Below are positions 16,843 to 25,431 of a DNA stretch of 64,000 bases, piece by piece. The translations under genes were made by a program, and so were the position numbers. The notes below the pieces were generated by a model that saw nothing but the letters and a program-made list of their open reading frames with translations, made no database searches and was not told where the DNA came from. How positions within the stretch are numbered: the stretch's first letter is position 1; every line of letters starts with the position of its first letter. Where the stretch lies: the NCBI RefSeq assembly GCF_021545845.1, contig NZ_CP088924.1:1-64000 (forward strand), given 5' to 3'. This DNA comes from Rhodanobacter thiooxydans. GTDB lineage: Bacteria; Pseudomonadota; Gammaproteobacteria; Xanthomonadales; Rhodanobacteraceae.

Positions 16843-17578
16843 CACGGTGACCGATGCCAGTCTGGATCGCGTCGCGCAGATAAACACCACCTTCGCTCTG
16901 CTCTTTCATTGCCGCGCGCAAACCAACACCCTGGAAGTGGTGACGGCGCACCGCGTCGATACGGTTAAGGGCTCGCCGGTGATCGGCGCAGGCCGTCCCA
17001 TCACGCCAGAGGACGAGCGCAAGGTCCAGAGCCTGCTCCTGTCGCGCCGGGAAGACCCGGCTCCAGTCCAAGTGTTCCCCGAACGCCTGCTGTTCTGTGA
17101 CGGCTCTCGGCTGGTGTGGTGGCAGCCGTCATCGGTTCGCCCGATGCACCTGCGCGACCACGAAGGCAAGCCGTCCGTCATCCTGACGCGCTGGCCGAAC
17201 CTGGTCTTACATGTGGCGGATCGCGACCTGTCGGTAGCCACGTTCGCTGGCGATGGTCGGCCCGCTGGCGACACGAAGCTGCTCCACTCCACCTTGCCGA
17301 ATGTGTACGGCGACACACGGGTGTGCACGGGCAACGCCACGCTGCCCGTTGGCGCGGCGGTCGAGGAAATGGCGCAGTGGGAGGCAGTGATCTTCGAGAC
17401 GGCCTTCACCCACTCCAACTACGCCGGAGCCCTTCGCCGGGGCCGTGCGAAAGACCCGATGGACGTTGAGGATTTCTGGCGCGCGCGCGATGGCGTCGTC
17501 GAGGGCTTCCCCTACAAGCGCGCCGCAGATGCCGGCGTGACGCTGGGAGAATGGATCGCCGAAGGCGGTCGGGCATGA
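16823..17578 (+). CDS. PRTRC system protein B
   Basis: The ATG at 16823 lies inside the 3' end of protein F (20-base overlap) with AGGAG 7 bases upstream. The 251-residue product contains R-L-L-F-C-D-G-S-R-L-V-W-W near residue 92, followed by a PMHLRD segment, which is characteristic of PRTRC protein B. Comparative work has suggested an E2-like relationship for some of these proteins; I cannot confirm a catalytic Cys, although C94 sits in the most conserved block. It overlaps protein A by ATGA. Confidence 0.78.
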   Translation: MPRPLVDTVTDASLDRVAQINTTFALLFHCRAQTNTLEVVTAHRVDTVKGSPVIGAGRPITPEDERKVQSLLLSRREDPAPVQVFPERLLFCDGSRLVWWQPSSVRPMHLRDHEGKPSVILTRWPNLVLHVADRDLSVATFAGDGRPAGDTKLLHSTLPNVYGDTRVCTGNATLPVGAAVEEMAQWEAVIFETAFTHSNYAGALRRGRAKDPMDVEDFWRARDGVVEGFPYKRAADAGVTLGEWIAEGGRA

Positions 17579-18195
17579 GTGTCGCCGTCGATGCGCGCGA
17601 CGCCGTCCTGCAGGCAGCATTCCCCACACTGGCTGCGCCGCGATTCGGCGCGCTGCCTGAGCTGCCCGTTGGCCGTAAGCGCCTCCTCGTGGCCGCCGAC
17701 GGTCTGTATCTCGAAGTCCGCAGCGCTGCCCTGCACGCCCGCCTGCGCCTCGCCGACGTGCAGACCCCGAACGGCGAGTGCGACGAGTTCATCCGGCCCA
17801 CAGGGGGTCGATTGGATCAGAACTGGATCGGACGATTGGCCGAGCTGGCCCTTGCGGGCGGGGACCAGGAAGTAGCGGCCGGGATCGTGCTCGGCGAGGG
17901 CGGCTGGGTGCTCCATCGCCCCGTGACGATCTCGGCGTCCGCGGGTCACGTGTCCTATCGGGACGACTTCGAGGACGAACGGCTGCTGGTGGACATGCAT
18001 AGCCATGGCGCGCACGGGTCCTACTTCTCGTCTACCGACGACGCCGGTGATCTCGCCCGACCCGGCCCGTATTTGGCGGTCGTTCTTGGGCAATGCGAAG
18101 CGCGTGAGAGCCTGACGTGGGTGGTCCGCTTCGTGTGCCCGCCCTACCTGATTCCGCTCGATACCGAGCAACTCACACGGCTGGGGTTTCTCTGA
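17575..18195 (+). CDS. PRTRC system protein A, JAMM/JAB-like
   Basis: The 206-residue product contains a complete JAMM metalloprotease signature: H142-S-H144, seven residues, then S152-x-x-D155 (HSHGAHGSYFSSTD). An upstream glutamate that could complete the site lies at E109 (LGEGGW). JAMM proteins remove ubiquitin-like proteins from targets or process their precursors, using Zn2+. Its operon neighbours are an E1-like ThiF protein and the small protein C. Start and stop overlap the flanking genes (ATGA and TGATG), so the cassette is translated as a unit. Family call strong; protease activity inferred. Confidence 0.82.
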   Translation: MSVAVDARDAVLQAAFPTLAAPRFGALPELPVGRKRLLVAADGLYLEVRSAALHARLRLADVQTPNGECDEFIRPTGGRLDQNWIGRLAELALAGGDQEVAAGIVLGEGGWVLHRPVTISASAGHVSYRDDFEDERLLVDMHSHGAHGSYFSSTDDAGDLARPGPYLAVVLGQCEARESLTWVVRFVCPPYLIPLDTEQLTRLGFL

Positions 18196-19004
18196 TGCAA
18201 TCCTTCTCGATTCCTTCCGCCCTCGTCGGCGAACAGCGCCGCCCCCGCGTGATGATCGTCGGGGTGGGCGGGACCGGGAGCCACTTCGCCGAGGCGTTCG
18301 CGCGGCTCCAGCACACCGTGATGGCGCTGGGGCATCCCGGCTTCGACGTGACGCTCGTGGATGGGGACCGGGTGAGTCCTTCGAACGTTGGCCGACAGCG
18401 TTTCTACGCCTCGGACGTTGGGTTGCCGAAGGCACTGTGCCTCGTCCACCGAATCAACCTCGCGTTCGGGTTCGATTGGGAAGCGAGCCACGGCTACTTC
18501 AACCCCAAAAGCCTCGGGGACTACCGGACACCCGACTTGCTCGTGACCTGTACGGACAAGGCGCTGCTGCGCGCGGCCGTTGGCAGCCACATGGCCAGCA
18601 AGGCGTGCGCCGGCCTGTGGCTCGACTTCGGTAACGGCGCGGCGGAGGGCCAGGTCTGCCTTGGCCACCTCGGGCGGCCCCCGGCGGGCGAGCGCCTCCC
18701 CAACGTGTTCGATCTCTACCCTGAGCTGGCCACCATGGAGCGCGCCGACCGTGAGGAACCATCCTGCTCCATGGCGGAGGCGATCACCCGGCAGGAGTTC
18801 CCGATCAATCAGCAGGTGGCGCAGCTGGGTATCGCGCTGCTGTGGACCCTTCTGCGCAAGGGTGCGCTCGACCACCACGGCTACTTCGTCCAGACCGCGC
18901 CTTATGTCCAGACGCGACCGATGATGATTGATCCGGTGGCGTGGTCGTTCTACGGATATGAGACGCCGAAGGTGCGAACTCGCTCCCGTAGGCGTGCCGC
19001 ATGA
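18195..19004 (+). CDS. PRTRC system ThiF-family (E1-like) protein
   Basis: The 269-residue product has the E1/ThiF adenylation fold: nucleotide loop IVGVGGTGSH (residues 21-30), acidic LVDGDRV (D56, D58), N64 and R67-Q68 of the SNVGRQ motif, and the TCTDKALLR helix near 120. C191 in EPSCSMAEA is the best candidate for a catalytic cysteine. E1-like enzymes adenylate the C-terminal Gly of ubiquitin-like or sulfur-carrier proteins. Protein C in this operon is the natural candidate substrate. It is the last gene of the cassette here; PRTRC ParB and protein D are not in the window. Confidence 0.88.
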   Translation: MQSFSIPSALVGEQRRPRVMIVGVGGTGSHFAEAFARLQHTVMALGHPGFDVTLVDGDRVSPSNVGRQRFYASDVGLPKALCLVHRINLAFGFDWEASHGYFNPKSLGDYRTPDLLVTCTDKALLRAAVGSHMASKACAGLWLDFGNGAAEGQVCLGHLGRPPAGERLPNVFDLYPELATMERADREEPSCSMAEAITRQEFPINQQVAQLGIALLWTLLRKGALDHHGYFVQTAPYVQTRPMMIDPVAWSFYGYETPKVRTRSRRRAA

Positions 19005-19256
19005 TGCCGCGCTGAGTGGCGCCGGCTCTCGCCAACTTTTGCACCGCTACCTCGAACAATTGCAACCCACCACTAACTTTTGGAGCCACCTCCAGATGGC
19101 TCAGGCGCAACGGCGCCAAACGGAAAGGCGGTCATGTGATCGGCTTCTTCCGAATGTGCAACAACTTTCGGACGCGTGACCATGATCGACGCTTGTTGCG
19201 AGTGTCGAACGGCCCCTTTGACCGACACCGTATCCACTAACTGAGAGGAAAAAGCT
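19005..19256 (+). other. Intergenic region before ssb with repeated AACTTT motif
   Basis: There is no credible gene in these 252 bases. The motif AACTTTT/AACTTTC occurs three times here (near 19034, 19075 and 19161) and also near 14492 upstream of the PRTRC genes and 57153 upstream of the 437-aa gene. It could be a shared regulator site or chance; no -35/-10 pair is convincing. Confidence 0.3.
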
Positions 19257-19847
19257 ATGGCCAGCCGCGGCGTGAACCGTTGCATTATTTTGGGCAATCT
19301 CGGCGCCGAACCCGAGACCCGCTACACCACCAGTGGCACTGCAATCACCAGCATTCGCATCGCAACGTCCGAGCAGTGGACGGACAAGCAAAGCGGCGAA
19401 AAGCAGGAGCGGACCGAGTGGCACCGCGTGAAGATGTTCGGGAAGCTCGCGGAGATCGCGGGCGAATACCTGACCAAAGGGCGCCAGGTCTACATCGAGG
19501 GATCGCTGCGCACCGAGAAGTACACTGACAAGGACGGCGTCGAGCGCTACTCCACCGACATCGTGGCCAGCGAAATGCAGATGCTCGGCGGCGGACAGGA
19601 TGGCCAAGGTGACGGCCAGCAGCGCGGCGGTGGACAGGGTCAGCGCGATCGTGGCCAGCAGCAGCGTGGGCAGGGCCGGGGGAACGGCAACGGCAACGGC
19701 AACGGCAACGGTGGCGGTGGCTACGGCAACCGCGGTGGCAGCCAAGGCCAGAACCGTGGCGCGGATCAGGGCCAGCGCCAGGGCTATGGCGCGCCTAGCC
19801 AAAGCGGGGGTGCGGCCGGGTTCGACGATGACGATATACCGTTCTAA
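19257..19847 (+). CDS. ssb: Single-stranded DNA-binding protein
   Basis: The 196-residue protein is a classical SSB: an OB fold at about residues 1-112 ([13 protein letters not shown] at the start, then [15 protein letters not shown]), a Gly/Gln/Asn-rich flexible linker, and the acidic C-terminal tip DDDDIPF that recruits partner proteins. SSB coats single-stranded DNA in replication, repair and conjugal transfer. The linker is encoded partly by tandem AACGGC hexamers, so its length could change by slippage. A RecG-like helicase follows, a known SSB partner in general. GAGAGG lies 9 bases before the ATG. Confidence 0.95.
   Translation: MASRGVNRCIILGNLGAEPETRYTTSGTAITSIRIATSEQWTDKQSGEKQERTEWHRVKMFGKLAEIAGEYLTKGRQVYIEGSLRTEKYTDKDGVERYSTDIVASEMQMLGGGQDGQGDGQQRGGGQGQRDRGQQQRGQGRGNGNGNGNGNGGGGYGNRGGSQGQNRGADQGQRQGYGAPSQSGGAAGFDDDDIPF
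19683..19712 (+). repeat. Hexanucleotide tandem repeat inside ssb
   Basis: Four perfect AACGGC units and a fifth ending in T encode alternating Asn-Gly residues of the SSB linker. In-frame slippage would alter linker length without disrupting the reading frame. Confidence 0.85.
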
Positions 19848-19920
19848 ATCAAGGGGGTAGCGCGCTTTATACCCTCGTTGAGGTCGAACCTTAGACCCGT
19901 TTCTGCACAATGGCAAATCC

Positions 19921-20070
19921 ATGCTTCGACTCGTTCTCACCGCCGCCTTTGTCGTCCTCCTGATCGTGCTCGTCGGAGCCTTGATCGGCATCGCCCGCCG
20001 TGCCGGGGACCGCCGCCACGCCACCAAGGCGGACGGCGATCCCGGCGGTGGCGGTCGCTTCAAGGCGTAG
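19921..20070 (+). CDS. Small membrane protein, 49 aa
   Basis: An ATG-to-TAG frame of 50 codons encodes one membrane helix (residues 3-25, LVLTAAFVVLLIVLVGALIGI) followed by a basic, then Gly-rich tail. It fills the gap between ssb and the RecG-like gene, whose GTG is 6 bases after its stop. The Shine-Dalgarno is weak, so this is a plausible but unproven small protein. Confidence 0.45.
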   Translation: MLRLVLTAAFVVLLIVLVGALIGIARRAGDRRHATKADGDPGGGGRFKA

Positions 20071-20076
20071 GGCGCC

Positions 20077-22062
20077 GTGGCACCCTCCAAGCAAACCAAC
20101 GAAAGCACGGCGCTCGCCGTGCTCTCGTCGTTTGGGATCACCCAACCGTGGCACACGCCACTGCTCCTGCCGACGTCCTATGACGACTTCACCTCGCCAC
20201 TGACGAAGCTGCAGCACGTGGAGCAGGGCGTGCCGTGCGCCGTGCACGTGCATGCGGTGGAGGCGCCGACGCGAGCTGGGCGCGGCATCCCGCGCGTTTC
20301 GTTCCTGGTCGCCGACGCCGCCGATCACCGATGGCGGGTGACCCTGTTCGGAGACGATCCCGCCACCGGCGCGGATATCGTCCCGGGTGCTGAGCTGCTG
20401 ATGCTCGTGGTTGGCAAGGAATGGCGCGGTGACATGGGCCTGATCTGCAAGGAGCTCGTTGACCTGAAGTGGCTGGGCAAGGTGCGCCCGCAGTACCCCG
20501 GGCGCGGCCCGGACCGCGAGCGCACGCGCTCGGTGGTGCGCAGCTATCTCGCAGACAACATCCCGCGCGCTACCGTTTACGTGACGCGCCATTTGGAGCC
20601 GATTGCCCAGGTGCCCCAACTCCTCGCCGCCGTCGGGTGCGAGGGCTGGTCGCTGGAGGACGTGATCAGGCAGACCCACCAGCCGCGGTCGCTGGCGTAC
20701 GGCACCCATGCGCGGCGTGCCTACCTGGAGCTGGCCGCCCTCGGCGCCATCCACCGGTCTCAGTCCAGTCACGACGAGCAGCCCGCCGATCCCTTGGGAC
20801 TGCGCACGCTCGGCAGGCGTGCAGCGGGTTTTCCGGGTCAGTTCACCGATGACCAGCGCGCGGCCGTCAAGGGGATCGCGCAGGAATTGGCGCGTCCGGT
20901 GGCCATGCGCGCGGTGCTGGCTGCCGACGTCGGAACAGGGAAGAGCTGGGTTGCCGAGCTGCTGGCCGCCGCCGCGGCGGACGCGGGCGGCCGAACCCTC
21001 ATCATGGCGCCGACATACCCGTTGGCGGTGCAGCTGGCCGAGGAGTTCCAGCGGATCTTTCCTGACATCCCGTGCGTCCTGGTGGCGGATGGCCACGATG
21101 ATTCCCAGGCCGCCGCCGCGACGGTCGTCGTCGGGACGAGCGCCGTACTCAGTCGCGAGCTGGGCGAGTTCGCGCTCGTGGTGGTCGATGAGCAGCAGCG
21201 GTGGTCCCGAGCCCAGCGTGAGCACTACGTCACCACGCGCACGCACCTACTAGAGATGTCGGCCACCTGCATCCCTCGGACCCAGGCGCTCATCCGCTTC
21301 GGGAAGGTTTCGGTGTTTCAGATGCGCCAGACCCACGCGCGCAAGGAGATCCATACGCACCTGTGGGAGGGCAGTGGGGCACCGATGTTTCGCTTCATCA
21401 AGGAGGCGATCGACGCCGGGCGGCCGATCATGGTCGTGTATCCCAAGCGCGAGTCCGAAGAGGACGGCGCAAAGAAGAAGAGGAAGGGGAAAACCAAGGT
21501 CGCAGGCCAGATCGACGACAGGCACAGCATCGAGACCGCGTACCCCCGATGGGATGCCATGTACCCGGGTCGCGTGCGCGCCATGACAGGCGAGGACGAC
21601 AACGAGACCAAACGCGCCGGCATCGACGATCTCAAGGAGGGCCGCGCTCAGATCCTTCTGACCACTACGGTCGTCGAGGTCGGGATCTCGGTACCGAATC
21701 TCTACGACATCGTCGTCGTCCACCCGGACCGTTACGGCATCACCACGCTGCACCAGCTGCGCGGCCGCGTGGCTCGTAACGGTGGAGTGGGTCGCTGCCA
21801 CCTTTGGTGTCCGGAGCCGATGTCGGCCAAGACGCGTGAGCGCCTGGAAGTGGTCGTGAGCACCACGGACGGCTTTGAGCTGGCCGAGGCGGACCTGCGC
21901 ATTCGCGGGACGGGCGACCTGGGCGCGGGCTCAGCGACGCAGTCCGGCGCCGACGAGACCTTGCTATTCGGCGCGCCGCTGACCATCGATCTGATCGAGG
22001 ACGTGGCCGGGATTTGGGATCACTTCGTGACGCGCGCGGGCGGTGCAACCGCCGCGGCTTGA
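20077..22062 (+). CDS. RecG-like superfamily 2 helicase
   Basis: The 661-residue product has both RecA-like domains of RecG: Walker A ADVGTGKSW near residue 287, the DExx-box VVDEQQRWS near 370, motif IV/V TTVVEVGISVPN and motif VI QLRGRVARNG. The RecG-typical E-A-D-L-R-I-R-G-T-G-D-L-G and T-Q-S-G sequence follows near 610. RecG remodels stalled forks and branched DNA. The N-terminal wedge domain (residues 1-260) is divergent, and the protein is slightly shorter than chromosomal RecG, so it is an element-specific relative. The start is GTG. It follows ssb, which fits a fork-repair role. Confidence 0.85.
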   Translation: MAPSKQTNESTALAVLSSFGITQPWHTPLLLPTSYDDFTSPLTKLQHVEQGVPCAVHVHAVEAPTRAGRGIPRVSFLVADAADHRWRVTLFGDDPATGADIVPGAELLMLVVGKEWRGDMGLICKELVDLKWLGKVRPQYPGRGPDRERTRSVVRSYLADNIPRATVYVTRHLEPIAQVPQLLAAVGCEGWSLEDVIRQTHQPRSLAYGTHARRAYLELAALGAIHRSQSSHDEQPADPLGLRTLGRRAAGFPGQFTDDQRAAVKGIAQELARPVAMRAVLAADVGTGKSWVAELLAAAAADAGGRTLIMAPTYPLAVQLAEEFQRIFPDIPCVLVADGHDDSQAAAATVVVGTSAVLSRELGEFALVVVDEQQRWSRAQREHYVTTRTHLLEMSATCIPRTQALIRFGKVSVFQMRQTHARKEIHTHLWEGSGAPMFRFIKEAIDAGRPIMVVYPKRESEEDGAKKKRKGKTKVAGQIDDRHSIETAYPRWDAMYPGRVRAMTGEDDNETKRAGIDDLKEGRAQILLTTTVVEVGISVPNLYDIVVVHPDRYGITTLHQLRGRVARNGGVGRCHLWCPEPMSAKTRERLEVVVSTTDGFELAEADLRIRGTGDLGAGSATQSGADETLLFGAPLTIDLIEDVAGIWDHFVTRAGGATAAA

Positions 22063-22153
22063 AAACGAGCAACTGAAACCCGCTGCTTTCTAAAGTCCAG
22101 GCCGCGCTCGGCCGCCTAGCCTTGCACGGTCCCGTGACTCTCGGATCGACGCA

Positions 22154-23089
22154 ATGCCTCCTTCCCGCCTGGCGCTCGCCGTCATGCTCGCCCTCCCAGT
22201 CATCCTGCCGCGCCCCGCCCGGGCCGACACGCGTCTGGAAATGATGCGGGCACTGATGTTTACCGACAGCCTCGACGGGGCGGTTGGGCTACATGGGGGC
22301 AGTGTTCCCACCGGCCATCCGATACAAGCGACTCCGACCGCCTCCAGCAAGTCCGCCGGACCAGTGGCTGGTTCCGTTGCCTCGCCCGTGGCGACGAGCC
22401 CTAAGAGCGTGCAGGACGCCGATCGCGTAGCGCCCCCGCGACGGCCCGTGGCTATATCGCACCCGCCGGTCGTCCAGACGCCGTCCAGGGCCACGCCAAA
22501 GTCGAAACCGGAAGTGGCTGCGAAGTCGTCCTGCGGGGAAGCGCCTTCGGCGGCGGCTGCCGAGCTGGCGACGCTGCGCAAGACGCTCGCGACTAGGGAC
22601 GCAGAGATCGCCGCGCTACGTGCCGAGATTGCGTCGTCCCGAGCCGCGGCGACGGTCCAGTTGATCCCGGTGGCCAAGACGCCCGAACGCACGCCGCCGC
22701 AGGAGCAGCCGGCGGCGATCGTCGTTGATGCCAGCCGCCTCAACCGCGAGGCGCTACAGGCTGTCAGCACCGGCGACTACCGCGCGGCCGTGGCGAAATT
22801 CCGGCGCGCGGCAGAGCTCGACGATGCCGCTGCCATGGCCAACCTGGGCACGATGTATTTGAACGGCACGGGCGTCTCGCAGGACGCACACCAGGCGCTT
22901 CAGCTCCTCGTGAAGGCAGCCAACAAGGGCAACCGCACAGCGGCCGAGAACCTTGGAACGCTATGTGAGTACGGCCTGAGCGGCGTCGCGCAGAACCCCG
23001 TGCGCGCCTACCAGTGGTACGAGGTCGCCGCGCGACTTGGAAGCACAACCGTGCAGACGTCCATGGCGCGCATCCGAGGCGACAACTAA
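22154..23089 (+). CDS. Secreted Sel1-repeat protein with coiled coil
   Basis: The 311-residue protein has a Sec signal peptide (about residues 1-24, cleavage after ARA), a low-complexity Pro/Ser/Thr region, a short coiled coil (about 135-165; ELATLRKTL) and Sel1-like repeats at about 205-305 (NLGTMYLNGTGV, NLGTLCEYGLSG). Sel1 repeats mediate protein contacts, and envelope proteins of this kind are often linked to secretion or conjugation machines. The TraT gene lies downstream. Exact role unknown. Confidence 0.75.
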   Translation: MPPSRLALAVMLALPVILPRPARADTRLEMMRALMFTDSLDGAVGLHGGSVPTGHPIQATPTASSKSAGPVAGSVASPVATSPKSVQDADRVAPPRRPVAISHPPVVQTPSRATPKSKPEVAAKSSCGEAPSAAAAELATLRKTLATRDAEIAALRAEIASSRAAATVQLIPVAKTPERTPPQEQPAAIVVDASRLNREALQAVSTGDYRAAVAKFRRAAELDDAAAMANLGTMYLNGTGVSQDAHQALQLLVKAANKGNRTAAENLGTLCEYGLSGVAQNPVRAYQWYEVAARLGSTTVQTSMARIRGDN

Positions 23090-23400
23090 CCGATCACCAG
23101 AACATGCCGTGGTTTGGTGACCCCCAAATCGCGTGTGAAGGTCAGGACGTGGGCACGACGCCCCACGGCAGAGGCCGGCAAGCCGGGGACGGCAACCATC
23201 ACGCCCAGAGGGATCGGGCACAGAAACGGGTCGCGGCAGGAGCTGCATCCCAATCGGCGAAGGCAACAGCACCGCGTGTGCGGCACTCGCCACCGCAAGC
23301 ACATCGCCCACGACGTCACGGACGCAGTCGCGGGCACTACACCACCACCACCGCTCGCCACACGCGGGTCGCAGCACTTCAAAACACAGGGAGAACCACC
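23090..23400 (+). other. Intergenic region upstream of traT
   Basis: In these 311 bases I see no supported gene; open frames are Arg/His-rich and lack a ribosome site. A CACCACCACCACC run at about 23340-23352 resembles the stretches found before genes at 34-54 kb, but no clear helix follows it. Confidence 0.4.
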
Positions 23401-24141
23401 ATGAAGATCCTCCGCCCCCTCGCGCTCCTCGGCCTGCTCGGCGCGTTCCTTACGCTCGGCGGCTGTGCCGCCACGCAGGTCGCCATCAGCAAGCACGAGC
23501 TGGTCGTCCAGAACAAGATGTCCGACAGTGTTTTTCTGACGCCGACGGCGGACAAGACGGTCTACGTGGACGTGCGCAACACCACCGACAAACCGAACTT
23601 CACGTTCGATGCCCAGGTGAAGGCAGCCATCGAGCGCCGCGGCTATCGCGTGGTGTCCAGTCCCGATGACGCCCATTTCATGCTGCAGGCCAACGTGCTG
23701 CAGGTCGGCCAGAGCAGCCAGACTGCCTCTCAGGCAGGCTTCGGCGGCGGCTTTGGCACGCCGCTGGATGGAGCCCTGACCGGCGTGGCGGCTGCCGCGG
23801 CGTTGAACGGCAACATCGGCGGGCGTGGGCTCGGCGCCATCGGTTTGGCAGCCGGCGCGGCTGACTTCATCGCCGGCTCGATGGTCAAGGACGTCTACTA
23901 CTCGGCGATCGTGGATATCCAGATCTCGGAGCGCACCAAGAGTACCGTCCACGTCAACGGCGAGCAGCACCTGGCCCAGGGCAGCTCCGGCGACGAGCTG
24001 GTCAGCTACGACGAGACGTCCAATTTCAAGCGCTACCGCACCCGCGTCCTGTCGTCGGCGAACAAGGTCAACCTTAAGTGGGAGGAGGCCGAGCCGGTCA
24101 TCATCGCCGGCCTGACCCAGAGCGTGAGCGGCATCTTCTAA
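23401..24141 (+). CDS. traT: TraT complement-resistance / surface-exclusion lipoprotein
   Basis: The 246-residue product has a lipoprotein signal with lipobox LGGC (Cys at about residue 21) and the TraT core: A-T-Q-V-A-I-S-K, then V-Y-V-D-V-R-N-T-T-D, the Gly/Ala-rich hydrophobic segments near 120-165, and YSAIVDIQISER. TraT sits in the outer membrane, blocks redundant conjugation between cells with the same element and lowers complement killing. GGAG lies 10 bases upstream of the ATG. A terminator follows directly, ending this transcription unit. Family call very good. Confidence 0.92.
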   Translation: MKILRPLALLGLLGAFLTLGGCAATQVAISKHELVVQNKMSDSVFLTPTADKTVYVDVRNTTDKPNFTFDAQVKAAIERRGYRVVSSPDDAHFMLQANVLQVGQSSQTASQAGFGGGFGTPLDGALTGVAAAAALNGNIGGRGLGAIGLAAGAADFIAGSMVKDVYYSAIVDIQISERTKSTVHVNGEQHLAQGSSGDELVSYDETSNFKRYRTRVLSSANKVNLKWEEAEPVIIAGLTQSVSGIF

Positions 24142-24169
24142 GTTCCGTCAGCCCTTGCCGAGGAAGGCA

Positions 24170-24198
24170 GCCGTCCCCTGCGGGGGGCGGTTTTTTTG
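24170..24198 (+). terminator. Rho-independent terminator after traT
   Basis: CCGTCCCC and GGGGGCGG pair (one G-T pair) around a TGCG loop, followed by TTTTTTT. It lies 30 bases after the traT stop. Confidence 0.9.
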
Positions 24199-24212
24199 CG
24201 CTTTAGCTAGAG

Positions 24213-24249
24213 TTATACGCGCATGTATAATTAGACGTCCGCCGTATAA
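24213..24249 (+). promoter_or_regulatory. Operator-like TTATAC/GTATAA repeats before the ATPase gene
   Basis: TTATAC (24213-24218) and GTATAA (24225-24230) form an inverted repeat with a 6-base spacer, and a further GTATAA lies at 24244-24249, just upstream of the ATG at 24262. The region is strikingly AT-rich for this window. TATAAT at 24226-24231 could act as a -10 element within the repeat, so repressor binding would block the promoter. Confidence 0.5.
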
Positions 24250-24261
24250 AGAGGCTAATTT

Positions 24262-25377
24262 ATGTCCCCCATTTCACTGCCCTACTTCCCCCGCACCGGG
24301 TTGCTGGAGGACGTTGCTCGGGTCTACCAAAGCGGCCTCAAACAAGGGATCACGCTCTTCGCGCCGCGCCGCCAGGGCAAGACCTCCTTCGTGAAGCACG
24401 AGCTGCTGCCCTACGCACGAGAAACGCTTGGGTGGCAGGTCATCTACATCGACTTGTGGGCGAGGCGGGACGCTCCGGACCTGGCCCTCGTTGAAGGTCT
24501 GGAAGCCGAACTCGAACGGCGCAACTCCGGCTGGCGGCGGAAGCTCAAGCTGGCCAAGGTCAAGGCTCGCGCCAAGGCGCCCGGGGCTGACGTCGAGGCG
24601 ACCATGGTCCCCGTCGGGTATGAGGCAGATGACACGCTGGAGGGCCGTCTGGCTCGCGCTCTGGCAGCCGTCGTCAACGGTAGGCCGACCTTGCTGGTAC
24701 TCGACGAGGTTCAGGCGCTCGTAGGCGTCCAGCGCGACAACTTCGTCTCAGCTTTCCGCACGGCCCTCTTGGCGCAGACCGGCATGCTGTTCGCCTTCTA
24801 CACGGGCTCGTCTCGCGAGGGGCTAAATCGTCTGTTCCGGGTCCAGAAGGCGCCTCTTTTTGAGTCGGCGATGCCGCTGCAGCTGCCGCCGTTGGGGCCG
24901 GATTTTGTCGAGGACCGAATCGAGTTCCTGTCGGAGCGAACCGCCAAGCGCGTCGACCGGACGGCGATGTTGGAGGCGTTCGACGCCCTTGGCCGCACTC
25001 CCGAATACCTCAATGAGTTGGTCCTGCAGCTGATCATCGCTAACGACGCCGACGTGCCAAAGGCGCTCGCGGCATGGCGCGCTGCGCGCGAGGAGGCCGG
25101 CGCGTACATTGGCCTCGACGGGCTCCGGGACCTTGATCGGGCAGTCCTGGCGTTGCTGGCGCAGCCGAAGCACCCGAGCATCTACAGCGCCGATGGCGTG
25201 GAGTTCATGTCCAGGTACCTCGGCGGACGTGAGGTGAAGACCAGTAGCGTGCAGGGATCGGTACGCAAGCTCGCCAAGCGGGCCATGGTCGCGCCCACGG
25301 GCCGCCACGGGGACTACGAGATCGAAGACCCCGTTCTGCTGCTGCAACTGAGGGAAGACGCCAAAACCCGCGACTGA
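24262..25377 (+). CDS. P-loop ATPase of the archaeal-ATPase/STAND-like type
   Basis: The 371-residue protein has Walker A APRRQGKTS near residue 37, Walker B LLVLDEVQAL near 150, and a sensor-like FYTGSS near 182. A C-terminal winged-helix-like domain (about 285-365) may bind DNA. This matches the archaeal-type ATPase family, often found beside nucleases or as stand-alone accessory genes. Between terminator-bounded traT and the relaxase, with its own AT-rich promoter region, it looks like a separately acquired gene. A role in defence or regulation is possible, but there is no adjacent effector. Confidence 0.7.
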   Translation: MSPISLPYFPRTGLLEDVARVYQSGLKQGITLFAPRRQGKTSFVKHELLPYARETLGWQVIYIDLWARRDAPDLALVEGLEAELERRNSGWRRKLKLAKVKARAKAPGADVEATMVPVGYEADDTLEGRLARALAAVVNGRPTLLVLDEVQALVGVQRDNFVSAFRTALLAQTGMLFAFYTGSSREGLNRLFRVQKAPLFESAMPLQLPPLGPDFVEDRIEFLSERTAKRVDRTAMLEAFDALGRTPEYLNELVLQLIIANDADVPKALAAWRAAREEAGAYIGLDGLRDLDRAVLALLAQPKHPSIYSADGVEFMSRYLGGREVKTSSVQGSVRKLAKRAMVAPTGRHGDYEIEDPVLLLQLREDAKTRD

Positions 25378-25431
25378 TACCCGGGTCTTTTCCAGCTGGG
25401 CTCGCGCGTCGGCCCCGGACAATGAACCCAC

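Noticed and set aside
23114-23404. Open frame of 96 codons in the gap before traT
   Set aside because: Arg/His/Pro-rich, no ribosome site, and its end crosses the traT start.
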